Below, piece after piece: positions 22,601 through 32,759 of a DNA stretch of 64,000 nt; position 1 is the first letter of the stretch, and every line of letters begins with the position of its first letter. The notes beneath the pieces were generated by a model. The model was not told where the DNA came from, did not search any database, and saw only the letters and a program-made list of their open reading frames with translations. Source of the stretch: Tipula vernalis (taxonomy: Eukaryota; Arthropoda; Insecta; Diptera; Tipulidae); assembly GCA_958295665.1 (NCBI GenBank), contig OY282559.1, positions 132,535,241 through 132,599,240 on the forward strand, read 5' to 3'. Made by a program: the position numbers and the translations under genes.

Positions 22601-23500
22601 GTATTTTCAATGACATGCGAACGTTTATATTATAAAAAGCGGTCAGCACGTTTTCAATATGTCTGCGCCAATCATCGGATCGATTAATTCCGAGAACATT
22701 CTTAATAACTTCTTTTACATATTTCCATGCCACAATCTCTTGCTCACTGAGAGCATTTTCAAACGCATCATTGTTCATCATGCGACGAATGAACATGATG
22801 CGAAATGAAATTTTATTTGATCTAAACTTAGATTCGAATAGATTCAAACACCAATCTTCTGTTATTTTCATTCCAATTAACCGTCGAAAAATGCGACACA
22901 ATTCGGTGAACGCATTTCCATCTGGATTCATAGCTTTTATAAAATTTTTAAATCTTCCAAGCTTGATATGAAGCGGTGGTAGCAATATTTTTTCAATTGT
23001 CACAGGTGGAGTCTATACAATGTTGTCGTATCGCAAACTATATTCTCACGTAAAGCCCAGTTCCGTTCGTGGTATTGGTCGCCTTCAAAACGTATATTCC
23101 ACAAGTTTCCATTGATGGTCGTTGTATTTAATCAAATCAATAATTTTTTTCATTAATGCAAGGTTTCCTTTGTGTTTGTACTGAGTGAAATTGAAACGGA
23201 ATTTTTTGAGTTGGTAACGTGGGGGAGAATTTCCTTTAAACTGCTTTTGGAGGAATCGATAAACAATTGCCAATTTTCGGAATTATATGCATGGTGCATT
23301 GTGGAAACCAAATCACGAATATCAGTGCAGAAAGCGAGTGAATTATTCTTAATTGATATGAAAAATTCATTTGAAGATAAAATATTCACTTGTTTTAAAT
23401 CCTTTGACAAAAGACTGGATTGCCGCTGCGATAGTTTCAGGTGTCGTACCATCATTTCCAAACGATTTTGCGAGATGATAATGTGATGGAATGCCACAAT
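22593..23500 (-). pseudogene. Decayed gene of an arthropod transposon-associated protein family
   Basis: Read from high to low coordinates. FHHIIISQNRLEMMVRHLKL; then FFISIKNNSLAFCTDIRDLV; then SENWQLFIDSSKSSLKEIL (23497-23153); KKIIDLIKYNDHQWKLVE (about 23100); FEGDQYHERNWALREN (about 23080); then KILLPPLHIKLGRFKNFIKA and EQEIVAWKYVKEVIKNVLG, ending at NVRMSLKIL (23003-22593). From memory the order FID.SS.SLKA, LIKYD.H.W, LPPLHIKLG and RMSLK is that of a large uncharacterised protein family found in many copies in arthropod and cnidarian genomes, probably transposon-borne. At least two frame changes break it, and the downstream half of the family is missing. I cannot name the superfamily. 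Confidence 0.7.
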
Positions 23501-23547
23501 GACATATGATGGTTAATACATCGATACAGGTGTTTCTCCAGTTTCAT

Positions 23548-23956
23548 CAGCTTTACTACAGGAAGGCTAAATAAAACTGGAGGGTGCCTGACATCCAGAG
23601 TCCGCATACTTTGGACTAATTAACCTATCAGCCATTCATTCATCGGCATATGCTGTTCCACCTTTGATTAGGGGTTTTGTCAAGGTTTTCTCCTTTAGCG
23701 CCGTACTTTAGCCTGTGCCAAATGGCCAAAAATGTACCAAATGGCCTTAGTTACCAGTGGTTGCCACAAGGAGGTAGCACGTACACTTGCGAATTGTGTT
23801 TCTCCTTACACAGTTGAACCCATCACGCAGCTGCCTAATACATGACCAGAACAGCTCACGCAATGCGCACCCTACTGGAAGGTTACGGAGCTGGTAGATT
23901 AATCTACTAAACTTTTCCCTCTTCCCCCCTCCCACCAATAGACGCCAAACCACCAT
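23548..23956 (-). mobile_element. LINE family copy C, lacking its 3' tail
   Basis: Starts at CAGCTTTACTACAGGAAGG and shares the 5' two-thirds of copy D up to the block AAACCACC, where copy D also ends. The shared outer boundary in two copies suggests a fixed 5' end for this derivative. The (TAA)n side is deleted. A SINE is inserted right at its outer end. Confidence 0.85.
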
Positions 23957-23963
23957 ATACGTT

Positions 23964-24284
23964 ACCGAGCAAACGGCGCAGTGGTTAAAGCTGCGGCGGT
24001 TGGATCGGGAGGTACCGGGTTCGAATCCCTGTAGGGGCGGGATGCAAAAGGGATTTTTCATCATCTGATTACGATCGGTGATGAAGATGAACACATCTAT
24101 GACCCCTGTTGAGAGTGCATAATCCATGGGCCGACCCACCTTTCATGTCAGCACTACAGGTTGGCATGAAGCAATCAATGTGCAGGTGGTTTTTCAAAGA
24201 CGGATCTGTAGCCGGCCGTCCTCGATTTTGCTACTCCAGGCGTAAAGTAGGACGATAAAAAATAAATCAAAAGAAAACAAACTA
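23964..24284 (+). mobile_element. tRNA-derived SINE, about 321 bp, with 13-bp target duplication
   Basis: CACCATATACGTT occurs at 23951-23963 and again at 24285-24297, exactly bounding the element. The 5' part looks like a tRNA gene: an A box CGGCGCAGTGG at 23974-23984 and a perfect B box GGTTCGAATCC at 24018-24028, with 33 bases between them, inside a T-arm-like GGGTTCGAATCCC. The body has no coding capacity and the 3' end is A-rich (ATAAAAAATAAATC and onward). The tRNA-like part has decayed pairing, as is usual for SINE heads. It would be transcribed by RNA polymerase III and moved by LINE proteins. It is the only classified mobile element in the window clearly in plus orientation. Confidence 0.92.
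23974..24028 (+). promoter_or_regulatory. Internal RNA polymerase III promoter of the SINE (A and B boxes)
   Basis: A box at 23974-23984 close to TRGCNNAGYGG and B box at 24018-24028 identical to the consensus GGTTCGAANCC. Position and spacing fit a tRNA-type promoter. Confidence 0.85.
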
Positions 24285-24297
24285 CACCATATACGTT

Positions 24298-24999
24298 TAT
24301 AACTAAATTAACATTATTTTGAAAATCGATCCATTTATCAAACTAGGCTAAAAGGTACACCTTTGTTGGATTAGGGTTAAAAAATGGCGTATCACACAAC
24401 CAAAATTGGTGCAGAGCCATCTATTAGAAGTTTTCAAACTAAAATCCCTCTCGTTAATTATAGTATATGTGTAACTACTTCTAACAACTAGCACCATCAC
24501 TTGAGCATGAGTAGTTGCGAGCAGCTACAAGCACTCGTGAGTAGTTTTCTAACGCCGGAACATGCTTACTGTTGCTATGCTCTGTTGTTTGGCACCTCCT
24601 TTGTTTTTAAGTTATGGATAATTAAGTCGTAAATTGTATTGGTTTTGGTTTTGATTTTGTCTTAAAATAAATTGTTGTTGTTTTTGTATATTTCCAGCTC
24701 TTCAAACCTGTATAATTTCAATCCTTTTTTGTTTCTGTGGAAAAAGGTTAAATTTTTATTGATTCAGTGTACCTATATTTTTCAGTTTTTACATGTTGTG
24801 CGAAAGTTGATTTTATGTCCTTTTTGGTTATGTTACATTTCCATGCATTTAACTAGATTTATGAAAAATCGCTATAAAATCGTCTGAATCGATTCAATTT
24901 CTTTTAAATAGTTAGTTTCTATTGCACCTATATTTGTCGATGCGATGATTATTATTAGTGCGATTTGATGTTTATTATTTCTGTTATTTGTCGATGCGA
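24298..24999. other. Non-coding DNA inside the 4.2-kb element
   Basis: No recognised feature. It contains short irregular repeats of GAGTAGTT/GAGCAG near 24500. Confidence 0.4.
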
Positions 25000-25330
25000 T
25001 GTATGCCGTACACCCGTTTACACATAACAAAACCGAAGGATAGGATAGGATTGTTAGTTGGGACAGGCTCGATCCGGTTGCAAACACCTAAGCGATCGAT
25101 AGTTAGTAAATTAATAGTACAATAATATATGATAAATAGGTTACCATAAGACAGAATAATCTAACTACATTATTAGATGATCATTTCTCTGGAATGCAAG
25201 GCCGGATACTCAGGACTTCCTAAATCTAAATCAGGATTTAAAAATTATTAATGTTGCATTTTCACTCCTTCCCAGGCCATCTTTCTTTTATTAACTATTA
25301 AAATATTTAAGAAAAATTTAAAATTACTAA
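25000..25330 (+). repeat. Dispersed repeat family, copy 2
   Basis: Same orientation as 2745-3070, with shared blocks AAAACCGAAGGAT, AAGCGATCGATAGTTAGTAA, CTAACTACATTATTAGATGA and GCCGGATACTCAGGACT. No ends or target duplication identified. Confidence 0.8.
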
Positions 25331-26132
25331 ACTACTATTAAAATAATAGCCCTTATTTCATTATTATAAAACAGTGTTTTTCGTTGAAATGAAAAGAAAA
25401 AAAAACACAAAAATGTGAATGTGGATGTGGTCTTGATATGTTTCTCAAAGCTGTTTGTCTTGACTTGCACAACAACTTTGCTGAAGAAAGCATAACGAAA
25501 ATCTTAATGGTTCAAATACTATTGGTGTACAACAAAAAAAAAAATGCCTGTTTTGTACGACATTTTGTATAAAAAGGTCCACTGGATGCGATTTTTCAAA
25601 TTGTTGGCCGGAATAATAGGAACTACATTGCTAAAGAAAGCAAAACGAAAATCTTAATACTTCAACATCTATAAACGTGAAAATGAGTATATATTTTGAC
25701 AAATTGTTGACGCTGAGCCAAAACATGTCGAAATCCATACCTCAAACATGGAGACTAACTTTGAAACGGGACTAGCACCATTGGATTCAGTATACTCGAA
25801 TTAGGTTTACCTCCTGGGTGCCCAGCTTATCTCAACTTTGCAAATAAAATTTCAAAACATAACAGAAATTATTTGTCCTCTCTATTTAAAATATCTTCTT
25901 CTTAAATGATATCACCTCGAATAAAAATGTTTTTTTTTTTCGGAGTAAACCGACACTTGGTAGACAACAGATCAGAATGACCCTCCAACAACTTCGAATG
26001 ACGCCAAATGTCTACTGCGTCTTGCGCTTTACAAGGGAAACATTTTAACGTGTAGCTAGTACCCAAAAGCACAGCTAGAGGGTGCCAGACTCGCCAATTT
26101 TCAAAATACGTTCAAGATCTTTACGGTAGAAT

Positions 26133-26580
26133 TTGGAATAGGGCCGAAAGGCCCAATGTCGAAAGGCCGAATGTCGAAAGGCCGAACGCCGAATGTATCG
26201 AAAGGCCAAATGTGTCGGAAGGCCGAATGTCGAAAGGCCGAAAGGTTCAAAGGACCGAATATCGAAAGGCAGAATTTCGAAAGGGCAAATGTGTCGAAAG
26301 GCCGGATATCGAAAAGCCGTTTGTGTCGATATTGATTTTAATTTTTCGTCTTTTTATGAATGAAAATTTTCAAAATTTTCGGCCATTCGACCCACTCGGC
26401 CTTTCGTCATTCGGCCTTTCGACCTATTCGCCCCTTAAACATTCGGCTTTGCAACACGTTCGGCCTTTCGACCTAATCGGCCATTAGACATTCGGCCTTT
26501 CGACCCTTTCGGTCTATCGTTGTTCGGCATTTCGACATTCGGACTTCCGACATTCGACCTTTCAATATCGAACGTCGAAT
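26133..26580. repeat. Inverted minisatellite of GGCCGAATGTCGAAA units
   Basis: From about 26140 to 26330 the plus strand repeats variants of GAAAGGCCGAATGTC. From about 26385 to 26580 it repeats the complement (CGGCCTTTCGACATT). The two halves face each other across an approximately 55-base AT-rich spacer, so a single strand could fold into a long imperfect hairpin. Unit length is irregular, about 15-17 bp. Confidence 0.9.
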
Positions 26581-26759
26581 TTGAGGTAAGTGTCAAATTG
26601 GTGATCACTACATTTGCCTGAAAAAAAAAATTCAGATATTTTAAAATCTAGAATATTGAAAAATTTCAAACCCAGAAAAAAAAATTCAGAAAAAAAATCC
26701 AGCAAAATAAAAAAGGTCATTTTGGACCACTTATATTTTTTTGAAAGAATTTTTATAAT

Positions 26760-28025
26760 TCTTTTTTCTTTCAGAATATAGTTCTTGCGAATTTTAGGCT
26801 CCTCTCCCATATAAATGCCTTCCATTCTAGCTTTGACAACGGCTTGCTCGACTGCTAAAACTTTGATAAATTGATAAAGACCCGTGTAAGCCTTACCAAT
26901 CCCAATATTTAATCGCCGGTGCCACGTCTCAACAGAATTTTGTATTCTAGGCAGAGTGTCTGTCATTAAGTCATGCACAGGCCAAAATTCTGGCGCATAT
27001 TTCGGAGTCCCTTTTTGTAGAGTTTCATTGTCGGCCCTCTTTTTAGTATTATCTATAATAAAAATTAGGTTTAACATTGCGGTTACGACGAACAAGTTTA
27101 CGTACCTGTAACATTCAACATTTTCAACATTTTCTCACACCAGTTGGCAATTTTTTTCCCATCAGCATCTAAATTTATAGTTAATTCCGCGAAATAGTGT
27201 ACAAATCCGCCGGTGGTAAAAAGGCTGTACTTTTAAGCATTCTCATACTTAAACTGAAATCTATAAAAAAAAATTTTTAATTTACATTCTTATATTAACA
27301 TTAAATTTATTTAAATATGGTATACACAACCTTCGTTATTTCCGTCTTTCAGTCTGAATTTGCCTCCCAAAAGATTTGTCGGAAGTGGAAAAAACAAGCT
27401 TTCGACGTGCAAGATGGATGTCTTTGAAGCAGAAATCGCAGCTTTTTCGAAGTCAGATAATATGAATTTTGGATTTAAAAATATTTCATTTTCACAAGCG
27501 AATTTGAAAATTTCGTAAAATGCTTCGTTGTAACTCGACAAACTCTTCGACGTCATAATAACATAAAGCATTGGTAAAATTGTTTCGGAATTACTTTGAA
27601 CGTGTCGTCCATCAACCACATATCGCATTTCGCTAATTCTTTTAGGTTATCTATTTTACCCAAAACAATATTTTTTTGGCCATTAAACTCTTTTTGGGAT
27701 AAAAGAAATAAGTCACCATCGACATATTTTAAATTTTCTGGAATTTCAATATCGAATACTGAGATTGGCTCTGTCACGTTTTTCAAGTTTGTTATTCGTA
27801 TAATTTTTTATTTTTGTGCCTGCTTTGCGAAATAAATACGCGCAGCAATTTACCTCGCACCTTGACGTTATTGTTGATATGATTTGGCCGTGGTCCTGGT
27901 AACATTCGCAACCTAACTTCTTTAATTCATAATTGACAACGTAAATCTCCTTGTTTGCAGCGGTTGGTGTGTGTGAGTGGTCGCTTGGAAACTTTTTTAC
28001 CACGTGCTTTCCATTCTCTTGTAAA
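26760..28025 (-). pseudogene. MULE (Mutator-like) transposase relic with FLYWCH-type start
   Basis: Read from high to low. HVVKKFPSDHSHTPTAANKE (28020-27960) matches the end of a FLYWCH zinc finger and the PTAANKE linker; then IISTITSRC; IPENLKYVDGDLFLLSQKEF (about 27740); ELAKCDMWLMDDTFKVIPKQ with the first catalytic Asp (about 27600); then, after a frame change, PMLYVIMTSKSLSSYNEAFY and FILSDFEKAAISA with the second Asp (about 27440); and APEFWPVHDLMTDTLPRIQN followed by SVETWHRRLN (about 26940-26990), the typical end with an N-S-x-E-x-W-H motif. Several frame changes and missing sections. It would have been a DDE transposase of the Mutator superfamily. The tail frame running down to 26562 is low-complexity and not included. 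Confidence 0.88.
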
Positions 28026-28414
28026 GTGGTTGCACGTACGCACGTACCTTACAAATTAATGAAACGAAAATATATAACGAAATATTTCACAAAATATTTA
28101 GAAAAAAGTTGTTCACTTCACAGAATAATATTTGATACTATTCGCAATTTTATCGCAGTTACTGAATTTTACAAAATGGTTGGGACAAATTGACAGATAC
28201 AAGCATTGATATCAACAGGATAAATTACGGAAATAAGATTATCGAAAAAATAATCATAAAACAATTAAACAAAACTGGTTTATATGCCTATTTCTAAATC
28301 TGGTTTCATGATCTGTTTTTTGTATTCATTAGTTCACAATTAATACAACACAACACACACACATTCACAGCATACATATGTTTTACATATTATCTTTAAA
28401 TTGTATTCATTGAA

Positions 28415-28487
28415 CTGCCAGAAAAAATCCGGAAATCTTAAAAGTTGCGCGCGCAACTTTTCAGAATTTCCGGATTTTTTCTGGTAG
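28415..28487. repeat. Near-perfect palindrome with no loop
   Basis: Arms of about 36 bp meet at GCGC|GCGC (28450/28451). The left arm starts CTGCCAGAAAAAATCCGG and the right arm ends CCGGATTTTTTCTGGTAG. Only a few mismatches occur, near the inner third. It could extrude as a cruciform or fold as an RNA hairpin. Confidence 0.92.
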
Positions 28488-28690
28488 TTTCGAGATTTTG
28501 AGTTTCGGGGTTTTAAATTTCTTGATTTTTTTTTTTTTAATTTTTTTATTTCTTTTTTTTTTTTTTTTGTTCTGTTTTTTTTTCTTCTAGATAAGGTAGC
28601 CAACCTGTCATAATCTAAATATCCTATAATCCTGTTATAATCTAAATATCCTGTAATTTCTTGCTCCGGTACGTCTTTCAATACCCTGAG

Positions 28691-29277
28691 TTAATTTATA
28701 TGATTTTAATATGTTCCGAAGATTGTAAGAGAATTCAATCCAGTTTCGAACTGATGAGCTTATGATTATGAAAAAATCAATATTCTCATCAGGCCGCGGC
28801 GACTGGACTGAGTATACCAGAATTTACATTCTATATATACAGAATGTACTGTGCGTTATGTACTAGCGAATCATAACTATTACAGATAAATTCTCTTACA
28901 ATTTTTTCTTCTTCACGACATTCACACAGCTCTATTTCTGTGTAAGCTAATTTCTAATAGGCTACCGATAATTAGACCATTTTAAATGTGTTTTTATTAA
29001 CACGTAGAAGTATATTAGTATTTACGAACAATCGTTCAACGAAATTGACTAATAGATAGAATTCTATTTATTTAATTTTTTAATTTATATGATTTTAATA
29101 CGTTCCGAAGATTGTAAGAGAATTCAATCCAGTTTCGAACTGGTGAGCTTATGATTATGAAAAAATCAATCTTCTCATCAGGCCGCGGCGACTGGACTGA
29201 TTATACCAAAATTTACATTCTATATATACAGAATGTATTGTGCGTTATGTACTAGCGAATCATACTTATTCAGATAA
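28691..29277 (+). repeat. Direct duplication, about 190 bp, two copies
   Basis: 28691-28886 and 29090-29277 are about 95 percent alike by eye and 399 bp apart. Each has CCGAAGATTGTAAGAGAATT, a near-palindrome CCAGTTTCGAACTGG, CAGGCCGCGGCGACTGGACT and a small hairpin ACATTCT-ATATATAC-AGAATGT. The intervening 200 bp is AT-rich. Function unknown. Confidence 0.88.
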
Positions 29278-29622
29278 GAGCTTTTCTAAAGTTTAGATTA
29301 GATTAAAGTTTAGTACACGTGTTATTTAGTACAAAGCAAACATTTTTATTTTGACTCACCTAATATTTACGTTTTAAACCGAAGTTCACTCACCGACTGC
29401 ACAACGTTAACTAGTTGATATGATTATATCACGTCAAGACTATATGTAATATGCAGGTGTTCATATATTTAAAAAAAAAATTACTTTCGACTTTATTATT
29501 TTCAATCATGTCGAATCTTGATTCATAAGAGTATCATCGCATTTTTTTTTTTTTTTTTGGTTTTAGAAGTATGTTAGTGGAGGGGGTTACAACTTGGGTT
29601 AGTTAGGTATAACAAGTGTAGT

Positions 29623-29870
29623 GTTTTTTTATTCGCTCCGGATAGCTGCTATCGAGACCCGTCATATGAAAAGTGGCTCCGGATAGCGCTCCATATAAAT
29701 AGGTAGAGCCAAATATTTTTTATATGAAGTTTTTGGTAAACAATTGAATTAAAAATGATAGTTTGATGTTAAATAAGTTTAGTTTACTAATAAATAGCGC
29801 GTCAAATTTAAATTTCGGCGAAGAAAAATGACGGCTCTCGATAGCAGCTATCCGGAGCGAATAAAAAAAC
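29623..29870. mobile_element. 248-bp MITE
   Basis: Terminal inverted repeats of about 43 bp at 29623-29665 and 29828-29870 share GTTTTTTTATTCGCTCCGG and ATAGCTGCTATCGAGA. An additional internal CTCCGGATAGCG lies at 29676. No coding capacity. Target duplication is uncertain (GTAG/GCAG at best). Confidence 0.88.
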
Positions 29871-32759
29871 GCAGCTAAGATCTGAATATTCAGACAAATA
29901 AGTGATAAGTTTTCAAGCAAGTTGCTCTAGGCTCTTCTTAACAAGCTTTTCTATAAGCCTTTTTAGGTCTTTGTATGTTTCAACGCCTTCCACTCGTTTT
30001 TAATATTCTCGCAGACTATCATTTCTTGTTTGCTAATATGAGTATGGTACAAGAATACTAACTGTTGCACAAATAACTAGTGTTGTAAAAACCTCTCTGT
30101 TTATTAAAACAGAAGTTGTTTCGCAAAAAAATTTCAATTTTTGAAGCGTTTTAAAAAATTGCGACGTAATACTTCATTGTTTTATTTAGCAGATGTAAAC
30201 AGATTAAACAAACTAAATATCTGACTGAAACTACAAACATTTATAAAATTTGATATACAGGGAACACTTGAGTTTACAAAGAGTTAATCGCAAATATTTA
30301 TTTACAAACAGCAGCACAAAACTATCTGCGCATATATACGTAAACATATTAATCACCGATAAATATGTTCGAATATTGAACACGTGAATGGGATGCGTGT
30401 GTGCTCAGTATTTATCGTTTCTTATTCTATGTATAATGTATTTATTGCGATATAATGTAAGTTATAAATTATTTCAAAAACTTTAGGCTATAAATAGCTC
30501 AATATCTGTAATTAGAAAATCGATGGATAAACATTCAGTTTACCTACTTATTACATCACAACAGTACATATATGTATATGTAAGTATATCGTATGAAGGT
30601 ATTATTGTAAAAAAAATAAATGTATGCGAATGAAAGTGTTTTGTTATACCTAAGACGAAGCCGTTTAATTATATTCGAAGCCTTATGTGGCACAAATTTT
30701 ATTTACATATGAATATATGAATATAATAGAATTAAACATTTTATCATAATTAATTCAATTTCACCGCGTGTGTGCCAATATCTGTGTAACAAACCTTTTG
30801 TCAACTTTGTTAGATTATTGAATATCTATTGCTTAAAACAATTCGTCTTTTAATTTAGTATCCGAAAATATGTTTACAAAAATATCTCTTGGAATTTTCT
30901 TTAAAAATACCTTAATTATGTTTCTGCTTTGTCCTAACTCCCTTCAGATACACCAAAAATATTTGGTTGGATAAAATAATGTGTGTTGGCATGAACACAT
31001 TCGAAGAATATGTTGCTTTCTAGTGTATAGGATTTTATTGTACACTTTGTATCTTGTTGGATGTATATTTATGGAAAATGGAAAATCAAATATCATAAAT
31101 TTTTCTGTCTATATGTATTTTGTTAACAAATCAACCCACATAATAAAATTTTTACAAAAAAATGTAAACAATTATAATTAGAATTACGGTCGCTTTGTTA
31201 TGTACAAAAAAGCTCGAATTTATCGTCAACATTATCATTATCATTCCAGCAAAAAAAAAAAAAAAAAAAACTGGTAACCAAATCGAATGACGATGGAAAA
31301 ATAATCATAATAATAATTTTTCGCGAACATGATTTTCATTTTCCGTCAACTACTATAATAATAATAACAAGGAAAAACATTTTCCGCGATTATTTATTTT
31401 TGTTTTTGTACGTTCGTTCGTTTGGCCTGGTTATAAAAACGTATCCCCGCACACGCAAAATATTTATTGTCAATACACATATCCAACACACAGTAAATAT
31501 ATACATATATATGTATATACACACACATGCAAAATAAAACGAACAAAGAGATAAACGCGCGACACATTGCCTCGCACCGCGCGCGCCTATTTTCCTTTAG
31601 CATAAAGAAAATTTTAGAAAATCGGATTTGATTTTTTTTTTTACTTGCTTTTCTACGATTTAATTTATTTTTTTCAATTTTCATAAAGTATAAAAAAAAT
31701 GTGTGTGTGTGTGTGTGTGGGCATACTACAATATTATATGTAACAATGTAAATAAAGATCAACTCTCAAGAAGGCGTTTTTTCTATCCATTTCTGGAAAA
31801 TTTCAAATTTGAGAAATTATATATTATATGTATAGCACACGTATAGGGTGAGACATAATTTTCTTTTATTTTTAATGGAAAGTACACGTTGTTCAAACAA
31901 ATTAAATTTGAATGAAGTAATTTTTTTTTTCCGAAAATAATAATGCTTAGCAAAAAGAAAAAATTTTCATAAACGAAAATCACATTAAGGATTTGGCTGT
32001 GTTCGCGCGATTCGCAAAGAAATTAATAAAAATTGGTTTAAATTCACTTTCGAATTTTTCCAAAGATTATTTCCTCAAATATTTTTTTTATTTTTTTAAG
32101 AATTGGAAAAATCGAATTGCTGCTTATCATTTTTATCTCGTCTTCTTCCGATTTCCATACCATATTTTTTTATTTTATGATTATTTATTTGAATTGTTTT
32201 GGGATTTTCTTTCTTCGCGCAACAGAAAAGAATAGAAATTGGGATTTTTTTTTTATTTTAATGATTTTCAGATTTATGGTTTTGAGTTGCAAAAAGAAAA
32301 TTTGTATAAGATAATTTATTGAGAATAATTTTTCGGTTGAGTTTGGAGAATGGGCGGATATTTTTTACTCCCTGCATCGTCTATTTTTTATTTTTTTTAT
32401 GCTTAAATCTAAATTTATTAATTTAATGAAGACATACTACACTTTGCCTGTGTACACAAACAGAGTAAAAGTGAAGGTTTAATGTTATTTTTCTCACGCG
32501 CTTCTCGCGTATTGGAAAATGTATTTATGTGTATGTACAAAGACTGATTATTTTATATTATACATCAGCAGCAAGAGAGCTGTGAGGTGAATGTTATGCC
32601 AGAATTAAATTTTGTATATGGGTTTAATCGAATTTTCGAGATAGGATTTTTTTTTCTAATGAAATGGTATGATACAATAATTCGATTAAATTCAACAAAA
32701 TTTGGGGTGTTTTCAACCCACTATCCAAACAGAATATTTAACTAAAATATAGATTATTC
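29871..32759. other. AT-rich DNA with simple repeats
   Basis: Nothing recognised as a gene. Simple sequence includes a 20-base A run (31251-31270) and a (GT)n microsatellite (31701-31719). Short frames here translate to F/Y/I/K-rich low-complexity peptides. Confidence 0.5.
31701..31719 (+). repeat. (GT)n microsatellite
   Basis: Uninterrupted GT dinucleotides over 19 bases. Confidence 0.95.

Larger units (their letters stand above)
21629..25832 (-). mobile_element. About 4.2-kb element with long inverted ends
   Basis: The left end, from AAGCTGGGCACCCAGGAGG through CTAATTCGAGTA and GGTGCTAGTCCC to about 21810, recurs inverted at about 25610-25832. At the right side a further duplicated piece reaches about 25440 (GAACCATTAA..TTTTCG..ATGCTTTCTT). 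The arms are about 200 bp with one insertion or deletion. Between them lies a decayed minus-strand transposase-like gene (22593-23500), a LINE copy with a SINE in it, and a copy of the 2745 repeat family. No target duplication could be fixed. The arms may be true terminal inverted repeats or two separate inverted copies. Confidence 0.6.

Noticed and set aside
23974..24045. A functional tRNA gene
   Set aside because: A and B boxes are good, but stems do not pair well, there is no anticodon stem, and it is bounded by a target duplication with a long tail; a SINE head instead.
28691..29277. LTR pair or tRNA/snoRNA pair
   Set aside because: The repeats lack TG...CA ends and enclose only 200 bp, and the GTTTCGAAC word does not fit a B box closely enough.
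31394..31762. 122-codon minus-strand frame
   Set aside because: Spans microsatellite and homopolymer runs; translation is low-complexity H/T, F/I and K-rich.
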